Below, piece by piece: positions 23,401 to 33,310 of a stretch of DNA of 64,000 bases. How positions within the stretch are numbered: the stretch's first letter is position 1; each line of letters begins with the position of its first letter. The notes under the pieces are model-generated. The model ran no database searches. It was not told the DNA's origin and was given only the letters and a program-made list of their open reading frames with translations. The position numbers and the translations under genes were made by a program. Source of the DNA: Clostridia bacterium (lineage in GTDB: Bacteria > Bacillota > Clostridia > Oscillospirales > Acutalibacteraceae). The DNA lies in NCBI GenBank assembly GCA_017436285.1, contig JAFSDL010000013.1, positions 89,075 to 153,074 on the forward strand, given 5' to 3'.

Positions 23401-26361
23401 ATGAAAAAATTAAGTTCAAAAACAAGGGTGCTCCTGACACTTCTTGTTACTTTACTTGTGATAGGCGCTCTGACAGTAGCTTCTTTTGCTGCAGATAAAG
23501 AGGCGGCTTATGGCAAAAAATACGGTCAGATTGTTCCCACGGATTCAAATCTTGAAGCCCGAAAGACCAGCTTTTCCTTCTATGGCGATAAAGGGACTCT
23601 CTATTTTATGCGAATAAGCGAGGGTAAAAGCAACGCAAACTATGCGGTTGAGATTTATTCTGACAAGGCTTGCACCAAGCTTATCAGAAGTATGTCAGAG
23701 GAGTTTGGCGAAAAGGGGAACAGCCCTATGGCTATTCCGTGGACCTTTAAAACAATTCCCAGCGGAATCTATTACGGCAAATGCTACACATATATTTCAA
23801 GAGATGACGGTAATGTTATAGATACAGATTCAGTTGAAACATTTAAAATCAAAATTGACCGTTTAAGTAAGAAAACCGTTGAGCTTAATTCCGTAAAAAG
23901 CACATCTGCAGGTGTTAAATTCACATGGACGCCCTTGGCAACTGCCACAAAGTACAGAGTTTACAGAAAAGCACCCGGCGAAAAAAGCTGGAATTATCTT
24001 GCATCTGTGGGTAAGGGTGCTTATACATATACAGATAAATCTGCAAAAAGCGGTAAAACATATAAATACACCGTAAGAGCATACGATGGTGATTATAAGA
24101 GCCTCTACAATAAAACAGGTCTTTCTTTGATTTATCTTGATACACCTGAGCTGATTGGTGTAAGCGGAGCAACCTCTTCAGGCTATGCAAAGTTTACCTG
24201 GAAGGCGGTTTCCGGCGCAAAGAGCTATGAAATTTATCGTATGGGCGGTACCCTGAATAGCTATGAATGGAAAAAAATTGCAACAGTTAAGGGTGGAAAA
24301 ACTGTTTCGTATGTTGATAAAACAGCTACAAGAAATGATTGGCATTATAGTTATACCGTAAGAGCAGTTAATGGCTCATATAAGAGCACATATAATAGTG
24401 ACGGTGTCGATTTTAACTATATTTTAGCACCCAAGTTAGATAAAGCATTTTCCTATAAGGATGGCGTTAAAATCACCTGGAAGGATTCAAGTGATGTAGT
24501 AACAAAATACTACATTTACAGAAAAACCTCTTCAGGCTGGAAGAAAATCGGTGCAACAGCAAATAAATATTTTATTGATACTACTGCAGTTTCAGGCAAA
24601 ACATATACCTACACAGTTAAGGGTGTTGCTCAGACAAACAGTGGCGCATATAACTCAAAGGGTATAAAGGAAAGCTACCTTTCAATGCCCAAGCTCAGCA
24701 GGGTTGTTTTTGATGAAAACAATTATGCAAAGGTTACCTGGGCTACTGTTGATGGTGCCTCCTCATATAAAATTCTGAGAAAAATCAATTCTGCAGAGGA
24801 ATGGACAGAAATTGCAACCGTAAAGGGTGGCACAAGAAAGTCCTACCTTGATAAAACCACCAAAAAATCAGGCTATACCTATAAATATACCGTAAGAGCA
24901 ATTAACGATGATGCTAAGAGCTACTATAACAGAACAGGTATTAAAAATATGTATCTTGCAACTCCGGCTGTTAAGATAGCTAATAAGGTAACATCTGATA
25001 ATGCAGTGGGCATCAGCTTGAAATGGAAGGCAATAAATGGTGCAGAGGGCTATCAGATTTTAAGGCAGGTTGCAGGCAAATCCTCCTGGACCACTATTGC
25101 AGAAAATGTAACAAAAACCTCCTTCTATGATACTACTGTTAAAAACGGTGTTAAATATCGTTATGCAGTAAAAGCGGTCAACGGTTCGGCAATCAGCAGA
25201 TATACATCTGTTTATATGGTAGCCCTTAACAGACCTGCTATGGAAAGCGTTAAGCCTACCGATAAGGGTGTTGCTCTCAGCTGGAGTGCTGTTGAAGGTG
25301 CGGATACCTATTATGTTTACAGAAAAGCAGTGGACGGTGAATGGGAGGTAATAGGCTCATATTCACTTAATGAGTTTGTTGATACATCAGAAGAAGCTAA
25401 AACAACACCATTCAGCTATACTGTTGTTGCGGAAGCTAAGGGCTACAAGAGTGATTATGACACAGAGGGTATGAAAAACTTTGTTGAGGCAACAAAGCTT
25501 ACTGCTGAATTCAACCCCGCAACTGAAACAGAGAAGCCTTATGCAATGGTTAAATGGACTCTCGATAAGGATGTTGAAAGCTATAAGCTTTACAAAACCG
25601 TTGATGGCGAAAGCACTTGCATAGGAACATACGATGCAACATCAGATGTCACTGAATATAAGGATGAGGATATCACCCTCGGCAAGGAATATAAATACAC
25701 AGTTAAAGCAATTAAGGAAGGCAAGCTTTCCACTAAAAGAAGCGTAACAGTAGAATGTCCCCATCCGCCTGTTGAGGCAGTTGATTTTGATGTTGTTGCC
25801 AATTACAGTGACGAGGGCTCATATATCACTGTGAATTTCACAACTGTTGAGTTTGCTAAAAAATATTATATTTACAGAAAAACATCCTCTAAGGGCGAAT
25901 GGACCAAGATTGAAGCAATCAAGGCATCTGATATAACAGATAATGCATATTCTTATGTTGATAAGGATGTTGATGAAGAAAGAAAATATTATTACACTGT
26001 TAAAGGTGTTACCTCTGACAGAGACAGCCTTTATAACGAAAAGGGTAAAACTGTGATTATTTACACACCCTTAGAGCCCGCAACAGGAATTGTTGTGAAG
26101 AAGAGCGTTGATGGTGAAAAAACAGTTGCTATAATAGTCTGGGATTCAGTTGAAAACGCTGAAAGCTACAAGGTGCTCAGAAAAGTGGGCGATGGCGAAT
26201 GGGAAGCCTTAGGTCAGGTTGAAAGCGGTAAGGATTTAAGATTTGTTGATGATACAATTGAACAGGGTGTTGAATACACCTACACAATTAAAGCATCTGC
26301 CGACTCAAGAGGCGATTCAATTAACAAGACCGGTGCAGAGTTTTGCTGGAAGGCTGACTAA
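23401..26361 (+). CDS. large secreted protein with nine fibronectin type III repeats
   Basis: A 986-residue exported protein. The start at 23401 follows GGAGGTTATTCC. The signal peptide spans about residues 1-31 (hydrophobic core VLLTLLVTLLVIGALTVASFAA). Residues about 35-160 are the same unrecognised N-terminal domain as in the 4187-5950 protein (both start with YG..(M/V)(I)P..SN and contain SGxYYGxxxTYI). Nine FN3-like repeats follow, each with 'WK.V.GA..Y.I.RK' and 'Y.YTV.A..G'. No sortase motif, membrane anchor or catalytic domain is seen, so it is released or held by non-covalent binding. Confidence 0.88.
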   Translation: MKKLSSKTRVLLTLLVTLLVIGALTVASFAADKEAAYGKKYGQIVPTDSNLEARKTSFSFYGDKGTLYFMRISEGKSNANYAVEIYSDKACTKLIRSMSEEFGEKGNSPMAIPWTFKTIPSGIYYGKCYTYISRDDGNVIDTDSVETFKIKIDRLSKKTVELNSVKSTSAGVKFTWTPLATATKYRVYRKAPGEKSWNYLASVGKGAYTYTDKSAKSGKTYKYTVRAYDGDYKSLYNKTGLSLIYLDTPELIGVSGATSSGYAKFTWKAVSGAKSYEIYRMGGTLNSYEWKKIATVKGGKTVSYVDKTATRNDWHYSYTVRAVNGSYKSTYNSDGVDFNYILAPKLDKAFSYKDGVKITWKDSSDVVTKYYIYRKTSSGWKKIGATANKYFIDTTAVSGKTYTYTVKGVAQTNSGAYNSKGIKESYLSMPKLSRVVFDENNYAKVTWATVDGASSYKILRKINSAEEWTEIATVKGGTRKSYLDKTTKKSGYTYKYTVRAINDDAKSYYNRTGIKNMYLATPAVKIANKVTSDNAVGISLKWKAINGAEGYQILRQVAGKSSWTTIAENVTKTSFYDTTVKNGVKYRYAVKAVNGSAISRYTSVYMVALNRPAMESVKPTDKGVALSWSAVEGADTYYVYRKAVDGEWEVIGSYSLNEFVDTSEEAKTTPFSYTVVAEAKGYKSDYDTEGMKNFVEATKLTAEFNPATETEKPYAMVKWTLDKDVESYKLYKTVDGESTCIGTYDATSDVTEYKDEDITLGKEYKYTVKAIKEGKLSTKRSVTVECPHPPVEAVDFDVVANYSDEGSYITVNFTTVEFAKKYYIYRKTSSKGEWTKIEAIKASDITDNAYSYVDKDVDEERKYYYTVKGVTSDRDSLYNEKGKTVIIYTPLEPATGIVVKKSVDGEKTVAIIVWDSVENAESYKVLRKVGDGEWEALGQVESGKDLRFVDDTIEQGVEYTYTIKASADSRGDSINKTGAEFCWKAD

Positions 26362-26376
26362 GAACTGAAAATATAT

Positions 26377-26411
26377 AACCCCAACGAGAAAATTTCCTTC
26401 TCGTTGGGGTT
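26377..26411 (+). terminator. rho-independent terminator
   Basis: AACCCCAACGAGAA and TTCTCGTTGGGGTT form a 14-bp stem between the FN3 gene and the convergent tatD gene. Confidence 0.85.
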
Positions 26412-26414
26412 GTT

Positions 26415-27179
26415 TCATATACCGAATAATTCTTTTGTGTTATTTGTTGCTATGTCGAGTATTTGTTGAGCACTGGTGTTTTTTATTTCTGCCATTTTTT
26501 CTGCCACATAGGGAATAAGGCTTGAATCATTCCTCTTTCCTCTCATTGGCACAGGTGCCATATAGGGACAGTCGGTTTCAAGGAGAAGTCTGTCAAGGGG
26601 GAGCATTTCTGCCACCTCAACTGCTTTTCGGGCATTTTTAAAGGTTAATGCACCACCGAAGCCGATATACAAACCGAGCTTCAAAACCTCTTTTGCAGTT
26701 TCAACGCTACCTGAAAAGCAGTGCAAAACACCTGTTGGCTTGTGCTTTTTGAGGATTTCGAGTGTATCACCGTGAGCCTCTCTGTCGTGAACGATTATTG
26801 GTAAATCCAATTCCTTTGCGAGAATTATCTGATTTTCAAAAACCTCTTTTTGCTTTTCCTTTGTATCCTGTCGCCAATAATAATCAAGACCGATTTCACC
26901 TATTGCAACGCATTTTTTGTGCCTGGCAAGGTCTTTTAATATTTCAATATAGTTTTCGGGGAGCTTTTCAACCTCTTCAGGATGAACACCACAGGCAAAA
27001 TAGAGGTAATCATATTTTTCTGAAAGAGAAAGGGCTTCCTTTGAGGATTCTAAATCCGCACCGCAGTTAATAACACCGCAAATGCCCGACTCCTTAAGAG
27101 AGCCGAGCATATTTTCGCGGTCAGAATTGAACGCTTTATCTGTGTAATGTGCGTGAGAATCAAAAATGTTGTTATACAT
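26415..27179 (-). CDS. tatD: TatD-family metal-dependent deoxyribonuclease
   Basis: A 254-residue cytoplasmic TIM-barrel hydrolase. Metal-binding motifs in order: DSHAHYTD (about residues 6-13), GEIGLDYYW (about 92-100), HDREAHGDT (about 128-136), HCFSGSVETA (about 153-162) and ETDCPYMAPVPMRGKRNDS (about 202-220), all diagnostic. The family acts as a 3'-5' exonuclease/AP endonuclease in DNA repair. The start at 27179 lacks a clear ribosome site, but an upstream extension to 27218 would add low-quality residues from the repeat. It commonly follows metG in Firmicutes, as here. Confidence 0.93.
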   Translation of the reverse strand: MYNNIFDSHAHYTDKAFNSDRENMLGSLKESGICGVINCGADLESSKEALSLSEKYDYLYFACGVHPEEVEKLPENYIEILKDLARHKKCVAIGEIGLDYYWRQDTKEKQKEVFENQIILAKELDLPIIVHDREAHGDTLEILKKHKPTGVLHCFSGSVETAKEVLKLGLYIGFGGALTFKNARKAVEVAEMLPLDRLLLETDCPYMAPVPMRGKRNDSSLIPYVAEKMAEIKNTSAQQILDIATNNTKELFGI

Positions 27180-27203
27180 AATCAAACATACTTTTACTTT
27201 GTT

Positions 27204-27320
27204 GTGTGGTACAGGCAAGCCTGTACCCTACGATTGTACCACCCACCACCTTCGGTGGTCCCCCCTCCTTTTTTACATTCGTAAAAAAAGAGGGATAGAC
27301 TTCGCGTTACTTTTACATAC
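27204..27320. repeat. repeat cluster between tatD and metG (REP-like module plus half MITE-like element)
   Basis: TGGTACAGGCAAGCCTGTACC (27206-27226, palindromic) is a variant of the module at 3292. From 27233, GTACCACCCACCACC, CCCCCCTCCTTTTTT and AAAAAAAGAGGGATAGACTT run to GCGTTACTTTTAC (27306-27315), the same end sequence as the complete element at 9215-9461 in inverse orientation. Short CTGGTAGCTGGTGGCTGGCG repeats follow before metG. Confidence 0.7.
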
Positions 27321-27358
27321 TGGTAGCTGGTGGCTGGCGACTGGGGGCTGGCTGCTAA

Positions 27359-29299
27359 TCAGCTAAGCTGTGTGCCTGCGGGAAGACCGTCAACAAATGC
27401 AACCTTGATATCGTCTTCCGTAATTTCGCCTGCAAGAATCATACCGTGGCTTTCAACACCGCAGAGAGTACGGGGTGCAAGGTTTGCAACAACAATAACC
27501 TTTTTGCCTATAAGCTCCTCGGGCTTATACCATTTTGCAATACCTGATGCAACTGTTCTGGGCTCTTTTGTTCCGTCATTGAGAGTGAGCTCAAGAAGCT
27601 TTTTAGCCTTCTTGATGGGCTTGCAGTCAACAACCTCACAAACGCGAAGCTCAACCTTTGCAAAATCGTCATACTGAATTTCTGCAAGGCCAACGATTTC
27701 CTTTTCTTCCTCGTCTGTTTCCTCTTCTGCCTTGGGAAGAGAAGCTTCAATTTCTTCAAGAGTCTTTTCAACATCAAGGCGGGAGAAGAGAGGTGTTGCA
27801 ACACCTACTTTTGAGCCTTCCTTAATTGCACCGAATTCTGCGAGAGATTCAAGAGTGTTGACATCTGAGCCAATCTGCTCAAGGATTTTAACGCTTGTTT
27901 CGGGCATAAAGGGTGCAAGAAGAACTGCAATAAAGCGGATGCCTTCAAGAAGGTTATAAAGAACTGTGCCGAGTCTTGCCTTCTTTTCCTCGTCCTTAGC
28001 AAGTGCCCAGGGCATTGTTTCGTCAATATATTTGTTGCAACGCTTTGCAAGGTCAAGAACCTTTGAAAGTGCATCACTTACCTTGTAGGTGTCAAGAAGC
28101 TTTGCAACCTGAGGAAGAGTATCAAGAGCCATTGAAATAAGCTCGTTGTCTATTTCTTCTTTAGCATCGGGTGACTGAACAACACCGTCAAAATACTTGT
28201 TGCTCATAGCAACCGTGCGGTTTACAAGGTTTCCTAAGGTGTTTGCAAGGTCGGAATTGAAGCGCTCGATAATTGTTTCATAGGTGATTGTTCCGTCCTG
28301 AGCGTGAGGCATTTCGGAAAGAAGATAATAACGCACTGCATCAACGCCAAAGCGGTTGCAAAGGTCGTCTGCATAGATTACATTTCCTCTTGATTTGCTC
28401 ATCTTATCGTTACCTGAAAGAAGCCAGGGGTGACCGAACACCTGCTTGGGAAGAGGCTCACCAAGTGCCATAAGCATAATGGGCCAGTAAATAGTGTGGA
28501 AACGAAGAATATCCTTACCGATAATGTGAACGTTTGCAGGCCAGTATTTTTTATACATCTCGGAATAGTTTTCGGGGTCATAGCCGAGACCTGTAATATA
28601 GTTAAGAAGAGCATCTACCCAGACATAGATAACGTGCTTTTCATCACCGGGGAAGGGAATACCCCATTTGAAGGTGGAACGGGAAATGCACAAATCCTGA
28701 AGACCGGGCTTGATAAAGTTATTTATCATTTCTTTCTTTCGGCTTTCGGGATAGATGAAATTGGGGTTTTGTTCAATATATTCCTCAAGCTGTTTCTGAT
28801 ATTTGCTCATTCTGAAGAAATATGCTTCTTCCTTTTCCTTGCGGACTTCTCTTCCGCAGTCAGGGCATTTACCGTCAACGAGCTGAGAATCTGTGAAGAA
28901 GCTTTCGCAGGGTACGCAGTACCAACCCTCATACTCGCTTTTGTAAACATCGCCTTTATCAATAAGCTTTTTGAAGATTTTCTGTACGGATTCCTCGTGC
29001 TCTTTATCTGTTGTGCGGATAAATTTATCATAGGTTGTGTTAAGGCAATCGCAGATATCCTTGATTTCCCCTGCAACCTTGTCAACGTATTCCTTGGGGG
29101 AAACACCTGCCTGGGCAGCGTATTCCTCAATTTTCTGACCGTGCTCGTCAGTACCTGTCTGGAAGAAAACGTCATAGCCCTGCATTCGTTTGAACCTTGC
29201 CAAAGCATCGGAAAGCACAATTTCATAAGAGTTTCCGATATGGGGCTTTCTTGAGGTGTATGCAATTGCAGTGGTAATGTAATAGGGCTGTTTGCTCAT
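27359..29299 (-). CDS. metG: methionine--tRNA ligase
   Basis: Charges both initiator and elongator tRNA-Met. The 646-residue protein has the HIGH motif as KPHIGNSYE (H20-N23), a four-cysteine zinc knuckle (CVPC ... CPDC, about residues 127-148) and KMSKSRGN (about 299-306). The C-terminal residues (about 545-646) form the tRNA-binding EMAP/Trbp111 domain (DDFAKVELRVCEVVDCKPIKK), giving a full-length dimeric bacterial enzyme. The start follows GGAGATAAAAAGAAA. It lies 68 bases downstream of the GH2 gene, with a hairpin between them. Confidence 0.97.
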   Translation of the reverse strand: MSKQPYYITTAIAYTSRKPHIGNSYEIVLSDALARFKRMQGYDVFFQTGTDEHGQKIEEYAAQAGVSPKEYVDKVAGEIKDICDCLNTTYDKFIRTTDKEHEESVQKIFKKLIDKGDVYKSEYEGWYCVPCESFFTDSQLVDGKCPDCGREVRKEKEEAYFFRMSKYQKQLEEYIEQNPNFIYPESRKKEMINNFIKPGLQDLCISRSTFKWGIPFPGDEKHVIYVWVDALLNYITGLGYDPENYSEMYKKYWPANVHIIGKDILRFHTIYWPIMLMALGEPLPKQVFGHPWLLSGNDKMSKSRGNVIYADDLCNRFGVDAVRYYLLSEMPHAQDGTITYETIIERFNSDLANTLGNLVNRTVAMSNKYFDGVVQSPDAKEEIDNELISMALDTLPQVAKLLDTYKVSDALSKVLDLAKRCNKYIDETMPWALAKDEEKKARLGTVLYNLLEGIRFIAVLLAPFMPETSVKILEQIGSDVNTLESLAEFGAIKEGSKVGVATPLFSRLDVEKTLEEIEASLPKAEEETDEEEKEIVGLAEIQYDDFAKVELRVCEVVDCKPIKKAKKLLELTLNDGTKEPRTVASGIAKWYKPEELIGKKVIVVANLAPRTLCGVESHGMILAGEITEDDIKVAFVDGLPAGTQLS

Positions 29300-29320
29300 T
29301 TTCTTTTTATCTCCTTTAAT

Positions 29321-29344
29321 CTGTTTCTCGAATGGGAGAAACAG
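29321..29344. terminator. stem-loop between GH2 gene and metG
   Basis: CTGTTTCTC and GAGAAACAG form a 9-bp stem with a 6-nt loop. The T-run lies on the plus-strand side only, so it is a poor terminator for the minus-strand GH2 transcript and may act as an mRNA end or processing structure before metG. Confidence 0.5.
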
Positions 29345-29367
29345 TTTTTTGATTTATTAGTATATTA

Positions 29368-31731
29368 TTATTCGCTCTTTAAGTCAAGCTTAACCTTACC
29401 GATTCCTTTAGCATCAATAGTAACTGCTATATCGCCCTTCTGACCGTTTGTGCGAATCCAGAAGGCTCTGTCACCACCAATAAGGGGGAATTCAGAGGGT
29501 CCGATAATATCTGCCGCACCCTTAACAGTTACCTTAACTGAGCTGTCTGCAAAGGGAACGCGGTTTCCGTTCTGGTCCTTGGCAACAATTTCGATTCTTG
29601 TTGCATCGTAGGTGTCCTCTTCCCTGAGAACATAGGAGTCGGCTTTTACATCAATGTGAAGCTCTGTAACTGCAGTTCTCACAACAGTTGCAACACATTC
29701 GCCATCCTTGTAGCCCTCAAAGGCATAGGTAATCTGCTCGTTACCCCAACCGCCGATATATTTTGTTACAATATCAAACATTCTGTTAAAGGGGATTTTG
29801 CCCACAACCATTGCAGCCCCTGCTTTAACGAATTTTGAGGGAGGAAGCTTCCATTGTTTAGTCTGAGCGGCAACAAGAGTATCTGTAAGAAGTGCAGCTG
29901 CCTTGGGGTCAAGACCATCATCAGTTACGAGAGCATCACCGATAAAGTCAGAGGCAATCATTGGGGGATGGGGAAGGTTTTTGAATTTTGAACTATCGGG
30001 GTAAATTGTGCTTGTATATTTACCGTTTTTATAAAGCTTTACATAATCGCAGTTTGTGAATACCCAAACATCGCCGATTGTTCCGCCGGGATGCTCACCG
30101 ATATCCATAGCAGAGGTTACCTCAAGGAAGGGCTTGTCATCCTGCTGGGAGCGGTAAATTGCCGCACCCATTTTGGGAACACGGAACATATCTGTTACAC
30201 CGTGATAGCAGATTCTGTCACCGCTGCCAAAGTCCTTATGAGTATTGTAGTCTGCCATACACCAGCCGATAGCACCGCTTGTTCTTGGGTTACCGTAGGC
30301 GGAATTGAGAACTCTTGTGTGGCGAAGGGCGTGCTCTGCTCTTACTCCCTCCTTATCAAAGCTCTTTGTTGGGAACATATGGCCATTATGCTCTGTTACA
30401 AGGTAGGGAGCAGTAAGGCTCTTTGTAACAAGGGCGGGAGGAAGAAGATTTATGAAGCTACCTGAATGAATAAAGTCATTCATTGTGTAAACATCTTCAA
30501 GAAGGTGGCTCATAGGCATATTTCTTACGCCACCTGTCTGACGGGTGTTATCAAGCTCTCTTGCAAGAGCGTTTGTCTGTGTGTAGAATTCGTCACAGTC
30601 AAGCCCCTCGTTTACGCGCACACCCCAAAGGATTACGCAGGGGTGATTTCTGTCGCGCAGAACCATTCGGCGAACATTATCAAGGCAGATATCTCTCCAT
30701 TCACCCTCACCAAGATATTGCCAGGAGGGCATTTCCGTGAACACTAAAAGACCGATTTCATCACAACGGTCAAGGAAATGAACACTGTCGGGGTAATGAG
30801 AGGTTCTTACAAGGTTAAGACCTAATTCATATTTAAGTAAATCTGCATCTGCTCTCTGCACATTTTTAGGCATAGCATAGCCGACATAGGGGTAGCTCTG
30901 GTGACGGTTAAGACCTCTGATTTTGATTTTTTTGCCGTTGAGATAGAAGCCGTCTGTTAAAAATCTGCATTCTCTGAAGCCGAAGCGAACAGAAATCTCA
31001 TCCTTGTCATCAAGCTTAACCTTAAGAGTGTAAAGCTTTGGATTTTCTGTGTCCCAGAGCTGAACATCCTTAACTGCCCACTTGGCGTTGATAACTCTTC
31101 CGTTGAAATTGGTTTTCTTTTCGCCGATAACTTCATCACCGTCAAGAAGAGTAAAGGTCAATTCACCCTTTGCGCTTTCGGAAAGAGTTACATCAATATC
31201 AAGCACCTTTTTGGGCTGAAGAACATTGAGAGTTCTCACAAAGGCATTGTCAATATAGGTCTCGCTTACCTCTTCAAGCCAAACCTCACGATAAATACCG
31301 CCATAAACAAGGTAGTCAACAACATTGCCAAAGGGTGGAATTTCTTTTCTTTCGGTGGAATCAAGCTCAACAACAAGCAAATTGCCCTTTGCTTTTACTT
31401 TATCGGTAATATCAAAGGTGAAGGCATTATATGCGCCCTTGTATTCGCCGATGAATTCATCATTGAGATAAACCCTTGAATAGAGGGAAGCACCTTCAAA
31501 ATGAAGAATATATCTTTTGCCCTTTGCTTTTTTGCCGATATCAAAGCTTTTACGGTAACAGCTTACAAACTGATAGCATTTTTCGTCAAAATAGTTAAGG
31601 GGTAATTCCTTGTTTGTATGAGGAATATCAACAGTCTGAAATTTACTGTCGTCAAAGGAGGACTTTATCATATCCTCTGAAAATTCAGGAGAATATTTCC
31701 AACCAAAGTTGAGAGAATGTGTAGTACGCAT
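29368..31731 (-). CDS. glycoside hydrolase family 2 (beta-galactosidase/beta-glucuronidase type)
   Basis: A 787-residue enzyme without signal peptide, so it acts inside the cell. The N-terminal jelly-roll (about 1-160) includes CYQFVSCYRKSFDIG and LHFEGASLYSRVYLNDEFIGEYKGAYNAF. The TIM barrel contains IRGLNRHQSYPYVG and the acid/base Glu in VILWGVRVNEG (about residue 370). The probable nucleophile Glu is in YLVTEHNGHMFPTKSF (about 442). About 230 residues after the barrel form extra beta domains. The catalytic pair is intact. The substrate is not predictable from sequence; beta-galactosides are the commonest for this layout. A near-consensus promoter overlaps the end of cca. Confidence 0.9.
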   Translation of the reverse strand: MRTTHSLNFGWKYSPEFSEDMIKSSFDDSKFQTVDIPHTNKELPLNYFDEKCYQFVSCYRKSFDIGKKAKGKRYILHFEGASLYSRVYLNDEFIGEYKGAYNAFTFDITDKVKAKGNLLVVELDSTERKEIPPFGNVVDYLVYGGIYREVWLEEVSETYIDNAFVRTLNVLQPKKVLDIDVTLSESAKGELTFTLLDGDEVIGEKKTNFNGRVINAKWAVKDVQLWDTENPKLYTLKVKLDDKDEISVRFGFRECRFLTDGFYLNGKKIKIRGLNRHQSYPYVGYAMPKNVQRADADLLKYELGLNLVRTSHYPDSVHFLDRCDEIGLLVFTEMPSWQYLGEGEWRDICLDNVRRMVLRDRNHPCVILWGVRVNEGLDCDEFYTQTNALARELDNTRQTGGVRNMPMSHLLEDVYTMNDFIHSGSFINLLPPALVTKSLTAPYLVTEHNGHMFPTKSFDKEGVRAEHALRHTRVLNSAYGNPRTSGAIGWCMADYNTHKDFGSGDRICYHGVTDMFRVPKMGAAIYRSQQDDKPFLEVTSAMDIGEHPGGTIGDVWVFTNCDYVKLYKNGKYTSTIYPDSSKFKNLPHPPMIASDFIGDALVTDDGLDPKAAALLTDTLVAAQTKQWKLPPSKFVKAGAAMVVGKIPFNRMFDIVTKYIGGWGNEQITYAFEGYKDGECVATVVRTAVTELHIDVKADSYVLREEDTYDATRIEIVAKDQNGNRVPFADSSVKVTVKGAADIIGPSEFPLIGGDRAFWIRTNGQKGDIAVTIDAKGIGKVKLDLKSE

Positions 31732-31766
31732 TTTAACACCCTTTCATTTTAATCCATATATAGTTT

Positions 31767-31795
31767 ATTCTATACTATTATAATATATATGTCAA
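31767..31795 (-). promoter_or_regulatory. sigma-A promoter of the GH2 gene
   Basis: TTGACA (31790-31795), a 17-bp spacer and TAGAAT (31767-31772) on the minus strand. The -35 box lies within the last codons of cca. Confidence 0.75.
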
Positions 31796-33094
31796 TAAAT
31801 CAGTTTTAGTGTTTTTAACTTTGTTTTCAATAACTGCATCTAAAAGTGAATTTAAGGTAAGTCCGATTTCCTCGCCCTTAAGCCCGTTTTTCTCTAAATC
31901 CTTACCGTTTATGGCAAGCTGAGAAATTGTGCAGCATTCATTATTGCTTTCAATTTCTTCTAACCACTCTAAAGTCTGTGCAGTGCCCTTGCTTATATCA
32001 CGATAGCTTTCGCTTAAAGCACATCTGTCACTTTTCTTGATTACAAGAAGCGTTCTGATGTCCTCGGGGGTTTTTGTTTTCAGGTGTTTTTTGAGTTCAG
32101 GCTTTGTTTCGGGAGGCTCAAAATCGTGGCAACCAACAAGGAAGGAAACTCTGTTAATGGTCTTTTTATCAAATTTAAGGCGGGTGAGAATTTCTTTTGC
32201 CATTTCACCACCGATTGTGGCGTGGTTTTTAAAGGTGCTGTCGCCCTTTTCGTTTAATTTATGGGTGGGCACCTTGCCTAAATCGTGCAAAAGCATAGTA
32301 AGACGCAAAATTCTGTCCTGAGGAATTGTGTCAACAGTGTGGCAGATATGCTCCCATACATCATAGGCGTGCTTTTTTCCGTATTGAGTGAAGTTTACCG
32401 CAGGGGCAATTTCGGGAATGAAAACCGAAAGCACATCAGGGTATTCCATAAGAATATCAAAAGCATTTTTACCGCAGAGAAGCTTTGTTAATTCAACTGT
32501 AATTCTTTCGGCGGAAATGTTTTTCAGTAAATCCTTGTTTTTGTGGATGGCTGTTTTCGTATTTTCTTCAATTTCAAAGCCGAGAGTGGCAGAAAAGCGC
32601 AGGGCTCTCATAATTCGCAGGCCATCCTCTTTAAAGCGGGTGTCTGCATCACCTACAGTTCTTATTATACTATTATATATATCACCCTGTCCGCCATATA
32701 AATCCACAAGACCAACCTCATCATTATATGCAAGAGCGTTCACAGTGAAATCTCTTCTTGCTAAATCATCACCGATTTTGCTTGTAAATGTAACATTTTC
32801 GGGGTGGCGGTTGTCACCATATTCGCCATCTATACGGAAGGTTGTGACCTCATAGGGTGTTTTTTCTATTATAACTGTCAGTGTTCCGTGCTTAAGACCT
32901 GTGTCAACAGTTCTGAAATCCTTGAAAAGCTCCTTTGTTTCTTCAGGAAGGGCAGAGGTGGTAATATCCCAATCCCCCGGAGTAAGCCCCATAATACTGT
33001 CGCGCACAGCACCCCCAACGCAGTAAGCCTCAAACCCTGCGTTTTTTAGTCTTTGGAGTATTATTTTTACATTGTCAGGAATAAGTATAGTCAT
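31778..33094 (-). CDS. cca: CCA-adding tRNA nucleotidyltransferase
   Basis: Adds or repairs the 3' CCA of tRNAs. The 438-residue protein starts at 33094 (AAGAGG 6 bases upstream). It has the nucleotidyltransferase motif GDWDIT (about residues 38-43, the catalytic Asp pair), RRDFTVNALAY (about 107-117), the RNA-binding region, and a C-terminal HD domain LLHDLGKVPTH (about 265-275) with H..HD pattern. Length and the HD domain match class II enzymes of Firmicutes. Some encode only A- or CC-adding activity; one gene here suggests full CCA addition, but this is an inference. Confidence 0.93.
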   Translation of the reverse strand: MTILIPDNVKIILQRLKNAGFEAYCVGGAVRDSIMGLTPGDWDITTSALPEETKELFKDFRTVDTGLKHGTLTVIIEKTPYEVTTFRIDGEYGDNRHPENVTFTSKIGDDLARRDFTVNALAYNDEVGLVDLYGGQGDIYNSIIRTVGDADTRFKEDGLRIMRALRFSATLGFEIEENTKTAIHKNKDLLKNISAERITVELTKLLCGKNAFDILMEYPDVLSVFIPEIAPAVNFTQYGKKHAYDVWEHICHTVDTIPQDRILRLTMLLHDLGKVPTHKLNEKGDSTFKNHATIGGEMAKEILTRLKFDKKTINRVSFLVGCHDFEPPETKPELKKHLKTKTPEDIRTLLVIKKSDRCALSESYRDISKGTAQTLEWLEEIESNNECCTISQLAINGKDLEKNGLKGEEIGLTLNSLLDAVIENKVKNTKTDLLTYIL

Positions 33095-33310
33095 AGAGAA
33101 CCTCTTTTTAGTATGAAGATGCCAGATGCCAGAATTGGTTGGTGAGAGCATTTACCTATCCCTCTTTTTTGCGAAGCAAAAAGGAGGGGGGACCACCGCA
33201 GGTGGTGGGTGGTACAAAGGTTTCACAATAAGTAAAAGTATTGGAATAAATGACCGCGTTAGCGGTGGTGGGTTGCCCCGTGGAGAAACTTCCTTTGTAA
33301 AGGAATGCTA
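33095..33310. repeat. repeat cluster with half MITE-like element
   Basis: CCTATCCCTCTTTTTTGCG, AAAAAGGAGGGGGGACC and CCGCAGGTGGTGGGTGGTAC (33155-33216) match one arm of the 9215-9461 element. Downstream, CCGCGTTAGCGGTGGTGGG (33252-33270) resembles the central part of that element. No gene is visible in 33095-33553. Confidence 0.65.

Noticed and set aside
28430-29254. 274-codon plus-strand frame opposite metG
   Set aside because: It is antisense to the catalytic domain of metG, whose motifs are intact, and lacks a ribosome site.
29300-29367. T-box or SAM riboswitch upstream of metG
   Set aside because: Only 68 bases separate the GH2 gene and metG, too short, with only a simple hairpin.
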